Shown here in pieces: positions 16,581 to 25,203 of a stretch of 25,203 nucleotides of DNA. Positions within the stretch are counted from its first letter, which is position 1, and the number at the start of each line of letters is the position of its first letter. The notes below the pieces were generated by a model. That model worked only from the letters and a program-made list of their open reading frames with translations, did not search any database and was not told the DNA's origin. This DNA is from Betaproteobacteria bacterium (lineage in GTDB: Bacteria > Pseudomonadota > Gammaproteobacteria > Burkholderiales > SG8-41): assembly GCA_025356695.1 (NCBI GenBank), contig JANXSE010000132.1, positions 1 through 25,203 of the forward strand, written 5' to 3'. Made by a program: the position numbers and the translations under genes.

Positions 16581-17606
16581 TTATTTGAAACGCAGCCCGC
16601 GGATCGAGACAAACTCGGGGTCGCCGCAATTCGCAAGAATCACGATTTTCAAATAACGGCCTTTCGCGACGGCGAGCAGGCCGAGATTCAACCACCCGTC
16701 ATCGGAATTCGGCGCGCAGGGGATTTCCGAGGCGGCCTGTGAAGTCCAGGTGTTGCTGTCATCGCTGGATTCGATGCGGACTATTTTGGGGACGCGAGTC
16801 TGGTTATCGGTTGGCATGAGCATGCCGATCATTTTGATTTCACGGCCCGTCTGAAAGTCCACCACCAGCGTCTCCGGATACGCAGGCGGACTGGCCGACT
16901 GCCACGCCTTTAACGACAGCAGTCCCTCAGGGCCCATCTGACGGGATTGCGAACTCGCGGTGACACGTGGCCCGGCTGTTGCGGACGACTTGATCGGCAG
17001 CCGGGTGTCCGGCGCCACAATCGCCGGCGGCGTCGATGCGACAGGCGCTGCGGTTTGGCGATAACGCAAGGCTGCGTTGGCCGGTTCCGCATCCTTTTGC
17101 GCGTCGATGACGAATTGCCGGAACGCGGGCGAGAGTTGCGCGAGGTCTTTGATGACGACGGGCCGCGGTTTACCGCGCGCCACGCCAGCGTAAAATTTCA
17201 CCGCGGCGGCACTGGTGTAAAACTTCGGACTGCCGGCAAAGCGCTCGAAGGTCTCGCGCCGCCACAGGCCCTGCCGCTGCCCTTTGCGCGCGCCGCCCGA
17301 GAAAAAGTATACGTACCTTTTTATCCTGCCATCGACTGTGAGCGTACCTTCCTGCCGCAACACGCCCTTGCCCTCGATCAGCCCGCGTTTGCACTGGCCG
17401 TCCCACGTGACTGTTCCCTGCGCGGCGATTTCCTGCAGGCGCTTGACCGTGGATTCATCGCTGAGGAGCTTGCAGCCGTTTGCCTCGACGAATGCGACCA
17501 GCTTCGGTGCCGCCGATGCAACCAGACTGATGGCGCTGCAAAACAAAACGACAATGATGCGGGCGAACAACATGAATGGGCCGTGTGCACGGTTGGGTTC
17601 ATGCAT
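16581..17606 (-). CDS. Secreted protein with MORN-like N-terminal region and discoidin (F5/8 type C)-like C-terminal domain
   Basis: About 341 residues from the ATG at 17606. An ATG at 17573 gives a tighter signal peptide (MLFARIIVVLFCSAISLVASAA, then PKLV) and is a good alternative. Neither has a clear ribosome binding site. The frame runs back through tRNA-Phe, which cannot be coding. After the signal peptide comes a region with a MORN-like unit (WDGQCKRGLIEGKGVLR) and a Trp/Tyr-rich stretch. A proline/alanine-rich linker follows, and then about 125 residues of a beta-rich domain resembling discoidin folds (VTASSQSRQMGPEG ... VVDFQTGREIKMIGM ... VRIESSDDSNTW ... GRYLKIVI). Such domains bind carbohydrates or surfaces. 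I do not recognise the whole protein, and a periplasmic or surface binding role is only inferred. It is transcribed in the same direction as the tRNA, 89 bases behind it. Confidence 0.7.
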   Translation of the reverse strand: MHEPNRAHGPFMLFARIIVVLFCSAISLVASAAPKLVAFVEANGCKLLSDESTVKRLQEIAAQGTVTWDGQCKRGLIEGKGVLRQEGTLTVDGRIKRYVYFFSGGARKGQRQGLWRRETFERFAGSPKFYTSAAAVKFYAGVARGKPRPVVIKDLAQLSPAFRQFVIDAQKDAEPANAALRYRQTAAPVASTPPAIVAPDTRLPIKSSATAGPRVTASSQSRQMGPEGLLSLKAWQSASPPAYPETLVVDFQTGREIKMIGMLMPTDNQTRVPKIVRIESSDDSNTWTSQAASEIPCAPNSDDGWLNLGLLAVAKGRYLKIVILANCGDPEFVSIRGLRFK

Positions 17607-17695
17607 TGTAATCACGGATGTGCGATGCCGGCGCATGAACACGATCGCGCGCCTATACAGAACGATGCGCAGCCATAAACGACGGCGGGAAAGGA

Positions 17696-17771
17696 TGGTG
17701 GCCAAGGACGGAATTGAACCGCCGACACAAGGATTTTCAATCCTCTGCTCTACCAACTGAGCTACTTGGCC
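17696..17771 (-). tRNA. tRNA-Phe (anticodon GAA)
   Basis: A 76-base cloverleaf on the minus strand. The acceptor stem GGCCAAG pairs with CTTGGCC, followed by discriminator A and an encoded CCA (17696-17698). The D arm has AGCTCAGTTGGTAGAGC. The anticodon arm GGATTGAAAATCC has GAA in the loop, and the T arm contains GGTTCAATTCC. The anticodon arm is nearly the same as in E. coli tRNA-Phe. A clear promoter lies upstream. Confidence 0.97.
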
Positions 17772-17817
17772 GTATCGGGACTGGCCGCGAACGCGGTCAG
17801 GTCGACAAAAGGGCGCT

Positions 17818-17846
17818 ATTAAAACCTTATTGCTTAAATGCGTCAA
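17818..17846 (-). promoter_or_regulatory. Sigma-70 type promoter of tRNA-Phe
   Basis: On the minus strand TTGACG (17841-17846) and TTTAAT (17818-17823) are separated by exactly 17 bases. A GC-rich stretch (AGCGCCC) follows the -10, as is common at stable-RNA promoters under stringent control. The tRNA begins about 40 bases downstream. Confidence 0.75.
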
Positions 17847-17919
17847 GCAAGCGCGGGGTTGATTTTACCTCATGCGGCGGCAATTGCCTCGCCGAGGCGC
17901 GGCGCGGCTATCAATCCGC

Positions 17920-17951
17920 AAAAAGAAAGCCCCGCTTGCGCGGGGCTTTCT
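17920..17951 (-). terminator. Rho-independent terminator of groESL
   Basis: A perfect 11-bp stem (GAAAGCCCCGC / GCGGGGCTTTC, 17925-17950) with a four-base loop, extended by an A-T pair. On the minus strand it is followed by a run of five T. It lies 57 bases after the groEL stop and protects the tRNA-Phe promoter from read-through. Confidence 0.9.
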
Positions 17952-18007
17952 CTGGAGCCTGGCCCGGGCGAACCCGGGAGATGCAGTAATTTGCGCGTAA
18001 GCGCGAA

Positions 18008-19977
<1,970 letters not shown>

Positions 19978-20028
19978 ACTTGCATCTCCTCTTTGCGTTT
20001 ACTTGGACGAACTGGAAAGGGGGTATTA

Positions 20029-20055
20029 CTAGCACTCACTATGAGCGAGTGCTAA
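20029..20055. promoter_or_regulatory. CIRCE operator (HrcA binding site) upstream of groES
   Basis: The plus strand reads CTAGCACTC, nine bases, then GAGTGCTAA. The consensus is TTAGCACTC-N9-GAGTGCTAA, so only one base of the left arm differs. The repressor HrcA should bind here and release under heat stress. The hrcA gene itself is not in the window. The element touches the -10 region of the heat-shock promoter, so it covers the start point. Confidence 0.95.
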
Positions 20056-20084
20056 TAATAGGGGCTTAGAGGGGGAATTTCAAG
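20056..20084 (-). promoter_or_regulatory. Sigma-32 (heat-shock) type promoter of groESL
   Basis: On the minus strand CTTGAAA (20078-20084) is followed after 13 bases by CCCCTATTA (20056-20064). This agrees closely with the sigma-32 consensus CTTGAAA and CCCCATnT. It ends where CIRCE begins, so the operon appears to have both positive (sigma-32) and negative (HrcA) heat-shock control. Confidence 0.85.
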
Positions 20085-20104
20085 AGCGCGTAGGGAAACG
20101 CGGC

Positions 20105-20124
20105 CCGGGTGCGCCTGCACCCGG
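20105..20124 (-). terminator. GC-rich hairpin, possible weak terminator
   Basis: An 8-bp perfect stem CCGGGTGC / GCACCCGG with a GCCT loop lies between the hypothetical gene (stop at 20201) and the groES promoter. On the minus strand only a short T-run (GTTTCCC) follows, so its terminator activity is doubtful. Confidence 0.4.
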
Positions 20125-20200
20125 CCTGCCAGACAGGACGTATATATTATTTAAAACAATGGCCTATGGAAACAACTCGCCATCGGGGCGGGCATGCCGG

Positions 20201-20845
20201 TTAATTTGCGGTAGTCAGCGGATTGGTCGCTGGAACGCCGAAACGGTAGACCGTCCGGCGGCTGCGGTCGCATTTGGCCGGAATCGGCGTGTGCGGACAT
20301 GGCCCGCTGCGGCGTCCGCTTTCGTCCAGGGTTGCATCGTCGGCATATTCGCCCCAGATGCCGCCGCGCACCGGCCGGAACAACCACATCAGGTAACCGC
20401 GCCGCGCCGCGACCTCGACCAGATCGTCGGTATCGGGCGCATCGGCAACGACCATTTGCTGATTGTGCAATCCATACGGAAACGCACCGAAGGCCTGCAG
20501 GCATTCAAATGCTTCGCGCGACTCCGCGCCCGGGCGCGAGCAGGCCGGACGTTCGGCGCGCTGCACGTCCCACGCGCCGAGTTCCCACGCCGCGTCCATC
20601 GCAGCGCGGTCTACCGTCGACAAATCGCTCCAGCGTTCGTTGAGTTGTAATGCCGAGCTTGGCACCGGTGTATAGGCGACTGCTTCCGCCGCCGGCAGGT
20701 CGGCGAGCTTTTCCTTGATGAAGGCGTGCCAGTGCAGTGTGAGGATGACCGGTGTGTCCGCGCAGGGCACAGCGGCCACGGTAATCGCGAACAACGGCAA
20801 TCCAGTTGCGTTGACCTGATCTTCGATGCGATCGATTAGTTCCAT
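20201..20845 (-). CDS. Conserved-looking hypothetical protein
   Basis: A 214-residue protein that I do not recognise. It has no signal peptide or membrane segment, so it is probably cytoplasmic. It starts MELIDRIEDQVNATGLPLFA. The middle is acidic and tryptophan-rich (LNERWSDLSTVDRAAMDAAW, RGYLMWLFRPVRGGIWGEYA). The C-terminal part is basic, with two cysteines in a CPHTPIPAKCD segment. Coding is supported by the GC-rich third positions, by an exceptional ribosome binding site directly ahead of the ATG, and by its place between a divergent gene and groES. Transcription runs toward groES. Its function is not known. Confidence 0.75.
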   Translation of the reverse strand: MELIDRIEDQVNATGLPLFAITVAAVPCADTPVILTLHWHAFIKEKLADLPAAEAVAYTPVPSSALQLNERWSDLSTVDRAAMDAAWELGAWDVQRAERPACSRPGAESREAFECLQAFGAFPYGLHNQQMVVADAPDTDDLVEVAARRGYLMWLFRPVRGGIWGEYADDATLDESGRRSGPCPHTPIPAKCDRSRRTVYRFGVPATNPLTTAN

Positions 20846-20850
20846 GGCAA

Positions 20851-20860
20851 GATCACCTCC
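20851..20860 (-). promoter_or_regulatory. Extended Shine-Dalgarno sequence for the hypothetical gene
   Basis: On the minus strand GGAGGTGATC lies 5 bases before the ATG at 20845. All ten bases pair with the usual 3' end of 16S rRNA (GATCACCTCC). This is far longer than elsewhere in the window and fixes the start of the gene. Confidence 0.85.
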
Positions 20861-20892
20861 AAAGGAATGCTACACTCAGTCGAGCACAAACT

Positions 20893-21084
20893 ATGCCACG
20901 CATATTCAACAACGCTGTGCACCAGGGCAAGGTTGACCGTCGCCTGCCACGCGCCCTTAAAAACTCTTACGACAGCGCGCGCAACAATCTTGATGTGGAG
21001 AAGACGCTGGTGCGCCCCCCATTTCGCATGATGCATGCGCCGAGCAAGACGCCGTTTCCCGTAACAACCCCGGGCAGCCAATGA
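20893..21084 (+). CDS. Possible small ORF translationally coupled to bioA
   Basis: Sixty-three codons from MPRIFNNAVHQGKVDRRLPR to a stop that overlaps the bioA ATG (ATGA at 21081-21084). The peptide is basic, with no signal or membrane segment and no known domain. No good ribosome binding site is seen before its ATG. The overlap with bioA is the main argument for it. It may instead be plain 5' leader sequence. The whole 20846-21080 gap otherwise shows only a possible promoter area. Confidence 0.3.
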   Translation: MPRIFNNAVHQGKVDRRLPRALKNSYDSARNNLDVEKTLVRPPFRMMHAPSKTPFPVTTPGSQ

Positions 21085-22409
21085 AGACCAGCGCTGCCAA
21101 TGCCGAGTGGCTTGCACGCAGCACGGGCGCGGTGTGGCACCCGTGCACGCAAATGAAGCAACACGAGACGCTGCCGCTGCTGCCGATTGCGCGCGCTCGC
21201 GGCGTCTGGCTCTATGACTACGAAGGGCGCCGTTATCTCGATGCGGTCAGTTCGTGGTGGGTCAATCTGTTCGGCCACGCCAATCCGCGCATCAACGCCG
21301 CGCTGCACGAACAACTCGACACGCTCGAGCACGTCATGCTGGCCGGGTGCACGCACGCGCCGGTGGTCGAACTGTCAGAGCGCCTCGCCGCACTGACCGG
21401 CGGTCTTCTCGGCCACTGCTTCTACGGCAGCGACGGCGCCTCCGCCGTCGAGATCGCGTTGAAGATGAGTTTTCATTACTGGCGTAACCGCAGGCGGACG
21501 ACGAAGACCGGTTTCGTCAGTCTGACGGGCAGTTATCACGGCGAAACGCTGGGTGCGCTGTCAGTCACTGATGTAGCGTTGTTCAAGGACACCTACGCGC
21601 CACTGTTGCGGCAAAGCGCGCAAGTGCCGAGCCCGGACTGGCGGCTTGCCGCGCCGGGCGAGTCGGCGCGCGACGTTGCTGTGCGCTGCGCACGCGCGCT
21701 CGAAGCGCACCTCGAACAACATCACAGCGAGACCGCCGCACTGATCGTCGAGCCGCTGGTGCAGGGCGCCACCGGCATGGCGATGTACGACGCCGAGTAT
21801 CTGCGCCTCGCGCGGGGCTTGTGCGAGCGTTATGAAGTGCACCTGATCGCCGACGAAATCATGATCGGCTTCGGTCGCAGCGGCAGCTTCTTCGCGCACG
21901 AGCAGGCCGGCATCACGCCGGATTTTTTGTGTTTGTCGAAGGGCATTACCGGCGGTTATCTGCCGCTCGCCGCGGTGATGACAACGGACAATGTATATGG
22001 CGCTTTTTACGACGATGCGACGGCGCGCGGTTTCCTGCATTCACATTCGTATACCGGCAACCCGCTCGCCTGCCGCGCAGCACTGGCAACGCTCGATATC
22101 TTCGCGACAGACAACGTCATCGAAACCAACCGCGTGAAAAGTCTGGCGATTACAGCGTCTGCTCAAGCCATCGCGCAACATCCGCGCGTGCGCCATTTCC
22201 GCAACACCGGCATGATCTGGGCGTTCGAAGCGGACACCACCGACACCGGTTTTGCACGAAAATATCACCAGGCGGCACTTGAGCACGGCGTGCTGCTGCG
22301 GCCGATCGGCAATACGGTTTATTTCATGCCGCCCTACGTCATCGATGCCGACGAAATTTCATTGCTGACAGCGGGGGCGCTCGCCGCCCTCGACGTTTGC
22401 CTGACATGA
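21081..22409 (+). CDS. bioA: Adenosylmethionine-8-amino-7-oxononanoate aminotransferase (DAPA synthase)
   Basis: A PLP-dependent enzyme of biotin synthesis that moves the amino group of S-adenosylmethionine to KAPA, giving 7,8-diaminopelargonate. The 442 residues have the typical BioA features: WHPCTQM (19-25), DAVSSWWVNLFGH (54-66), the PLP phosphate loop FYGSDGASAVEIALKM (114-129), SYHGETLGALSVTD (151-164), D258 in LIADEIMIGFGRSG, and the PLP-binding lysine K287 in CLSKGITGGYLPLA. The W-W pair and the SYHG motif separate it from general class III aminotransferases. No other bio gene is in the window, so the biotin genes are scattered or lie elsewhere. It is followed closely by the beta-CASP gene. 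Confidence 0.96.
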   Translation: MKTSAANAEWLARSTGAVWHPCTQMKQHETLPLLPIARARGVWLYDYEGRRYLDAVSSWWVNLFGHANPRINAALHEQLDTLEHVMLAGCTHAPVVELSERLAALTGGLLGHCFYGSDGASAVEIALKMSFHYWRNRRRTTKTGFVSLTGSYHGETLGALSVTDVALFKDTYAPLLRQSAQVPSPDWRLAAPGESARDVAVRCARALEAHLEQHHSETAALIVEPLVQGATGMAMYDAEYLRLARGLCERYEVHLIADEIMIGFGRSGSFFAHEQAGITPDFLCLSKGITGGYLPLAAVMTTDNVYGAFYDDATARGFLHSHSYTGNPLACRAALATLDIFATDNVIETNRVKSLAITASAQAIAQHPRVRHFRNTGMIWAFEADTTDTGFARKYHQAALEHGVLLRPIGNTVYFMPPYVIDADEISLLTAGALAALDVCLT

Positions 22410-22422
22410 GCGACAGCCGACC

Positions 22423-23826
22423 ATGAAATTGAGTTTTCTCGGCGCGGCCGGCGAAGTAACAGGATCCTGTTATCTCGTCGAAACCGAAAATCTTCGCTTT
22501 GTCATCGACTGCGGCATGTTCCAGGGCGGCCGCGATGCCGACGAAAAAAACTATGCGGAATTTTCGTTCGATCCGCGCGCGCTCGATTTTGTCCTGCTGA
22601 CGCATGCGCATATCGATCATTCGGGTTTGCTGCCGCGGCTCTGCGCGCAGGGCTTTCGCGGCGACATCTACACCACGGCGGCGACCATCGATCTGCTCGA
22701 AGTCATGCTGCTCGACTCGGCGCATATCCAGGAAAAGGAAATGGAGTGGCGCGAGCGGTCGCGCAAATCAGGGCGCCGTGTGCGGGGCGATTACGACGTA
22801 CCGCTCTACAGCGTGCCGCAAGCACATGCGAGCCTGGGTCAATTGCGCGCCGTCGCCTACGACACTGAATTCCACCCGAAGCCCGGCGTGCGCTGCCGCC
22901 TGCGCAACGCCGGCCACATCCTCGGCGCCGCCATCATTGAAGTGTGGGTGACGCAGGCGGGCCGCGAAATCAAAATCGTTTTCTCCGGTGACATCGGCCG
23001 TTCCGGCCACCCGATTGTGCGCGACGTGACGCCCATCGAGGAGGCCGACGTGCTGCTGGTCGAATCGACCTACGGTGACCGGCTGCACAAAAGTCTTGCC
23101 GACACGATGGTCGAACTGGAGGCGGCGCTTAACGAAACGCTTTTGCGCAAAAAAGGCAACGTGATCGTTCCCGCATTTGCGGTCGGCCGCACGCAGGACC
23201 TTTTATATCTGTTGAGCGACCTCTACCGGCAAAAACGCCTGCCGCCGCTGTACATCTACGTCGACTCGCCGATGGCGCTCAAAGCGACCGAAATCACCCT
23301 CAAACACACGGATCTTCTCGATGCAGAAACACGCGCCATGTTCAACTGGCTGCGCAGCAATCGCGAACGGCCGCAGATCAATTTCATTCATGACGTCGAT
23401 GAATCCATGGCGCTGGCGAACATCAAAAGCGGTGCCGTGATCATTTCGGCGAGCGGCATGTGCAACGCCGGGCGCATCAAGCATCATTTGGCGAACAATC
23501 TTGATCGCAAGGAATGCGCGGTGCTGTTTACCGGCTTCCAGGCCGCCGGCACGCTCGGCCGGCGCATCGTCGACGGCGCGAAATCGGTGCGGATTTTCAA
23601 CGAGGAAATTCGGGTGCGCGCAAAGATCCACACCATCGGCGGGCTTTCCGCCCATGCGGACCAGGCCGAGTTGCTGGCGTGGTTGCATCATTTTCGGCGT
23701 CCGCCGCGGCACACCTTTGTCGTGCATGGCGAAGCCGCTGCCGCCGCCGCGTTTCGCAATGCCATCGAGCACGCATTGACATGGGATGCAAAAGTGGCGC
23801 AGGCGCACTCAACGGTCGAGATCTGA
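22423..23826 (+). CDS. Beta-CASP metallo-beta-lactamase-fold protein (probable ribonuclease)
   Basis: A 467-residue cytoplasmic hydrolase of the CPSF/RNase J-like beta-CASP group. The zinc-binding motif LLTHAHIDHSG has H61, H63, D65 and H66. Further ligands lie in RNAGHILGAA and in FSGDIGRSGHP. The beta-CASP insert carries the segments VIVPAFAVGRTQDLLYLL, ISASGMCNAGRIKHHL and FTGFQAAGTLGRRI, then HTIGGLSAHADQAELLAWL and VHGE near the end. There is no KH domain or RNase J C-terminal domain, so it is the short single-unit type, widespread in proteobacteria and usually of unstudied function. RNA processing is inferred from the family. It starts 13 bases after bioA and its stop is one base before dacB, so the three are likely co-transcribed. 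Confidence 0.92.
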   Translation: MKLSFLGAAGEVTGSCYLVETENLRFVIDCGMFQGGRDADEKNYAEFSFDPRALDFVLLTHAHIDHSGLLPRLCAQGFRGDIYTTAATIDLLEVMLLDSAHIQEKEMEWRERSRKSGRRVRGDYDVPLYSVPQAHASLGQLRAVAYDTEFHPKPGVRCRLRNAGHILGAAIIEVWVTQAGREIKIVFSGDIGRSGHPIVRDVTPIEEADVLLVESTYGDRLHKSLADTMVELEAALNETLLRKKGNVIVPAFAVGRTQDLLYLLSDLYRQKRLPPLYIYVDSPMALKATEITLKHTDLLDAETRAMFNWLRSNRERPQINFIHDVDESMALANIKSGAVIISASGMCNAGRIKHHLANNLDRKECAVLFTGFQAAGTLGRRIVDGAKSVRIFNEEIRVRAKIHTIGGLSAHADQAELLAWLHHFRRPPRHTFVVHGEAAAAAAFRNAIEHALTWDAKVAQAHSTVEI

Positions 23827-23827
23827 A

Positions 23828-25203
23828 ATGCGCTTGATCTTTTTTATTGTGGCGCTGGTTTTTGCAGCTACCGGTTTTGCCGAGGAGCGCAACGACCGCT
23901 TGCCCGCGGGGGTTGGCCAGGCGCTTGCGCAGGCCGGCATACCCGTCTCTGCGATCGGCATCTATGTACATGATGCGGTCGCCGAACAGCCGGTGCTTGC
24001 GCTTGGTGAAACACGCGCATTCAACCCGGCCTCGACGATCAAATTGCTAACCACCTTCGCTGCGCTGGATCAACTGGGGCCGGCCTACCACTGGACGACC
24101 GAGGCCTATGCCTCCGTGCCGCTGCAGGGCGACGTCCTCGCCGGCGATCTGATGTTGCGCGGCACCGGCGACCCGCGTCTGACACTCGAGAACTTCTGGC
24201 TGATGCTGCGCAATCTGCGCGCGCGCGGACTGCGCGAAATCCGCGGCAATCTCGTGCTAGATCGCAGTTTTTTTGCTGGCGTGGACCCGGGCGATCCCGG
24301 TGGCTTCGATAACGAACCGTCGCGGCCTTACAACACGCAGCCTGACGCTTTGCTGGTGAATTTCAAATCCTTCCGTCTGGATTTTGTCGCGGACGCGGCA
24401 CAGCGTGCGGTCAATATCTCCATCGAGCCGGCGCTGCCGCAGGTGCAAATCGTCAACAATCTTTTGCTAACGGTGGATGCCTGCGGTGACTGGGTCGAGA
24501 AACTGAAGGTTGTCGCGAGCGGCGACGCGTCGTCCGCGCGCCTGATTTTCTCCGGCAATTATCCGCTTGCCTGCGGCGAGAAGGAACGCCATTACAGCCT
24601 GCTTGGACACGCACAATATGTGCACGCCCTGTTTTCGCTGCTGTGGCGCGAACTCGGCGGCAGTTTCAATGGCAGCGTGCGCGACGGCACGGTGCCTGCG
24701 GGCGCGAAGCCCCTGCTGGTCAATGCGTCGCAACCACTCGTGGATGTTGTCCGTGACATCAACAAGTTCAGCAACAACGTCATGGCACGGCAGTTGTTCC
24801 TTTCACTTGGCGCCGCAACGCTGGGCGCGCCGGCCGCCGCCGATAAATCAGCGCGCGCGATTGCGCAATGGTTGGATCTGCGACGCCTGTCGATGCCCGA
24901 ACTCGTGCTGGAAAACGGCTCTGGCCTTTCACGGATCGAACGCATCAGCGCACGCGGGCTCGGGCAGTTGTTGCTGCAGGCCGGACGCAGCGCCGTGATG
25001 CCGGAATTTGTTGCCTCGCTGCCACTGGTTGCCGTCGACGGCACAATGCGCAAGCGCCTTAACAGCGCGGACATTGCGGGACAGGCGCACATCAAGACCG
25101 GCAGCCTTGCGGGCGCGCGCGCCATTGCGGGTTATGTTCTCGATGCAAAGGGGCGCACCGTCATCGTCGTGTTTCTGGTCAATCACGCGCGTGCCGGTGA
25201 GGC
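23828..25203 (+). CDS. dacB: D-alanyl-D-alanine carboxypeptidase/endopeptidase (PBP4, S13 family), 3' end missing
   Basis: A periplasmic peptidoglycan enzyme that removes the terminal D-alanine or cuts cross-links. The frame is open to the right edge, so about 458 residues are visible and the end is missing. A signal peptide (MRLIFFIVALVFAATGFA) precedes EERND. The three active-site motifs are present: S69-T-I-K72 (PASTIKLLTTF), S315-N-N (KFSNNVMARQLF) and K423-T-G (HIKTGSLAGARAIAGYV). The LRGTGDPRLTLENFW segment and the NGSGLSR motif are typical of PBP4. Two cysteines lie in the long insert between the first two motifs (VDACGDW and PLACGEK). The start ATG lies one base after the stop of the beta-CASP gene. 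Identification is firm from the motifs. Confidence 0.93.
   Translation, partial: MRLIFFIVALVFAATGFAEERNDRLPAGVGQALAQAGIPVSAIGIYVHDAVAEQPVLALGETRAFNPASTIKLLTTFAALDQLGPAYHWTTEAYASVPLQGDVLAGDLMLRGTGDPRLTLENFWLMLRNLRARGLREIRGNLVLDRSFFAGVDPGDPGGFDNEPSRPYNTQPDALLVNFKSFRLDFVADAAQRAVNISIEPALPQVQIVNNLLLTVDACGDWVEKLKVVASGDASSARLIFSGNYPLACGEKERHYSLLGHAQYVHALFSLLWRELGGSFNGSVRDGTVPAGAKPLLVNASQPLVDVVRDINKFSNNVMARQLFLSLGAATLGAPAAADKSARAIAQWLDLRRLSMPELVLENGSGLSRIERISARGLGQLLLQAGRSAVMPEFVASLPLVAVDGTMRKRLNSADIAGQAHIKTGSLAGARAIAGYVLDAKGRTVIVVFLVNHARAGE

Noticed and set aside
17696..17771. tRNA-Phe as an integration site of a genomic island
   Set aside because: No integrase, no repeat of the tRNA 3' end and no change of composition are seen on either side. 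The neighbours are groEL and an ordinary gene.
17607..17846. N-terminal extension of the discoidin-like protein through the tRNA region
   Set aside because: The extension translates tRNA-Phe and its upstream sequence, so the real start must be at 17636 or later, most likely 17606 or 17573.

Overview
The window looks like chromosomal DNA of a high-GC betaproteobacterium, most likely of the order Burkholderiales. Three points support this: three tripartite-tricarboxylate (Bug/TctC) receptor genes in 9 kb, GC-rich third codon positions throughout, and a groESL operon with a CIRCE operator directly behind a sigma-32-type promoter. The species cannot be named from the sequence alone. I see no insertion sequence, integrase, phage gene, CRISPR array or rRNA.

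Region 1 (1-3357, plus strand) is the end of a catabolic operon. It holds an acyl-CoA ligase cut by the window edge, a PuuE-like member of the polysaccharide deacetylase superfamily, and a Bug receptor. It ends at a strong rho-independent terminator (3422-3455) that faces the convergent minus-strand block.

Region 2 (3476-16443, minus strand) is a long run of closely packed genes. In transcription order these are a three-subunit molybdenum hydroxylase (FAD, 2Fe-2S and Mo subunits), an enolase-superfamily enzyme, an M24/creatinase-fold enzyme with most metal ligands replaced, an opine-dehydrogenase-like enzyme, a tautomerase-VOC fusion, a Bug receptor, an ornithine cyclodeaminase/mu-crystallin family protein and a second Bug receptor. 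A TPR/O-GlcNAc-transferase-like protein follows after a gap. Several junctions overlap by 1-4 bases or are separated by 1-2 bases, which implies co-transcription. The enzymes suggest import and breakdown of an unidentified nitrogen-containing, perhaps cyclic, compound: hydroxylation, isomerisation, hydrolysis of a C-N bond and imine chemistry. This pathway is an inference and is the best candidate here for an undescribed system. No regulator and no TctA/TctB membrane partner lies in the window.

Region 3 (16581-20845, minus strand) is mainly housekeeping. It has a secreted protein with a discoidin-like C-terminus, tRNA-Phe(GAA) with a clear promoter, groEL and groES with terminator, CIRCE and heat-shock promoter, and an unrecognised protein preceded by an exceptionally long Shine-Dalgarno sequence.

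Region 4 (20893-25203, plus strand) holds a possible small ORF coupled to bioA, then bioA (biotin synthesis), a beta-CASP metallo-beta-lactamase-fold protein (probable ribonuclease), and dacB (PBP4-type D-Ala-D-Ala carboxypeptidase), which runs off the right edge. Every stretch over about 300 bases without a protein gene is covered: 17607-18007 holds tRNA-Phe, its promoter and the groEL terminator.
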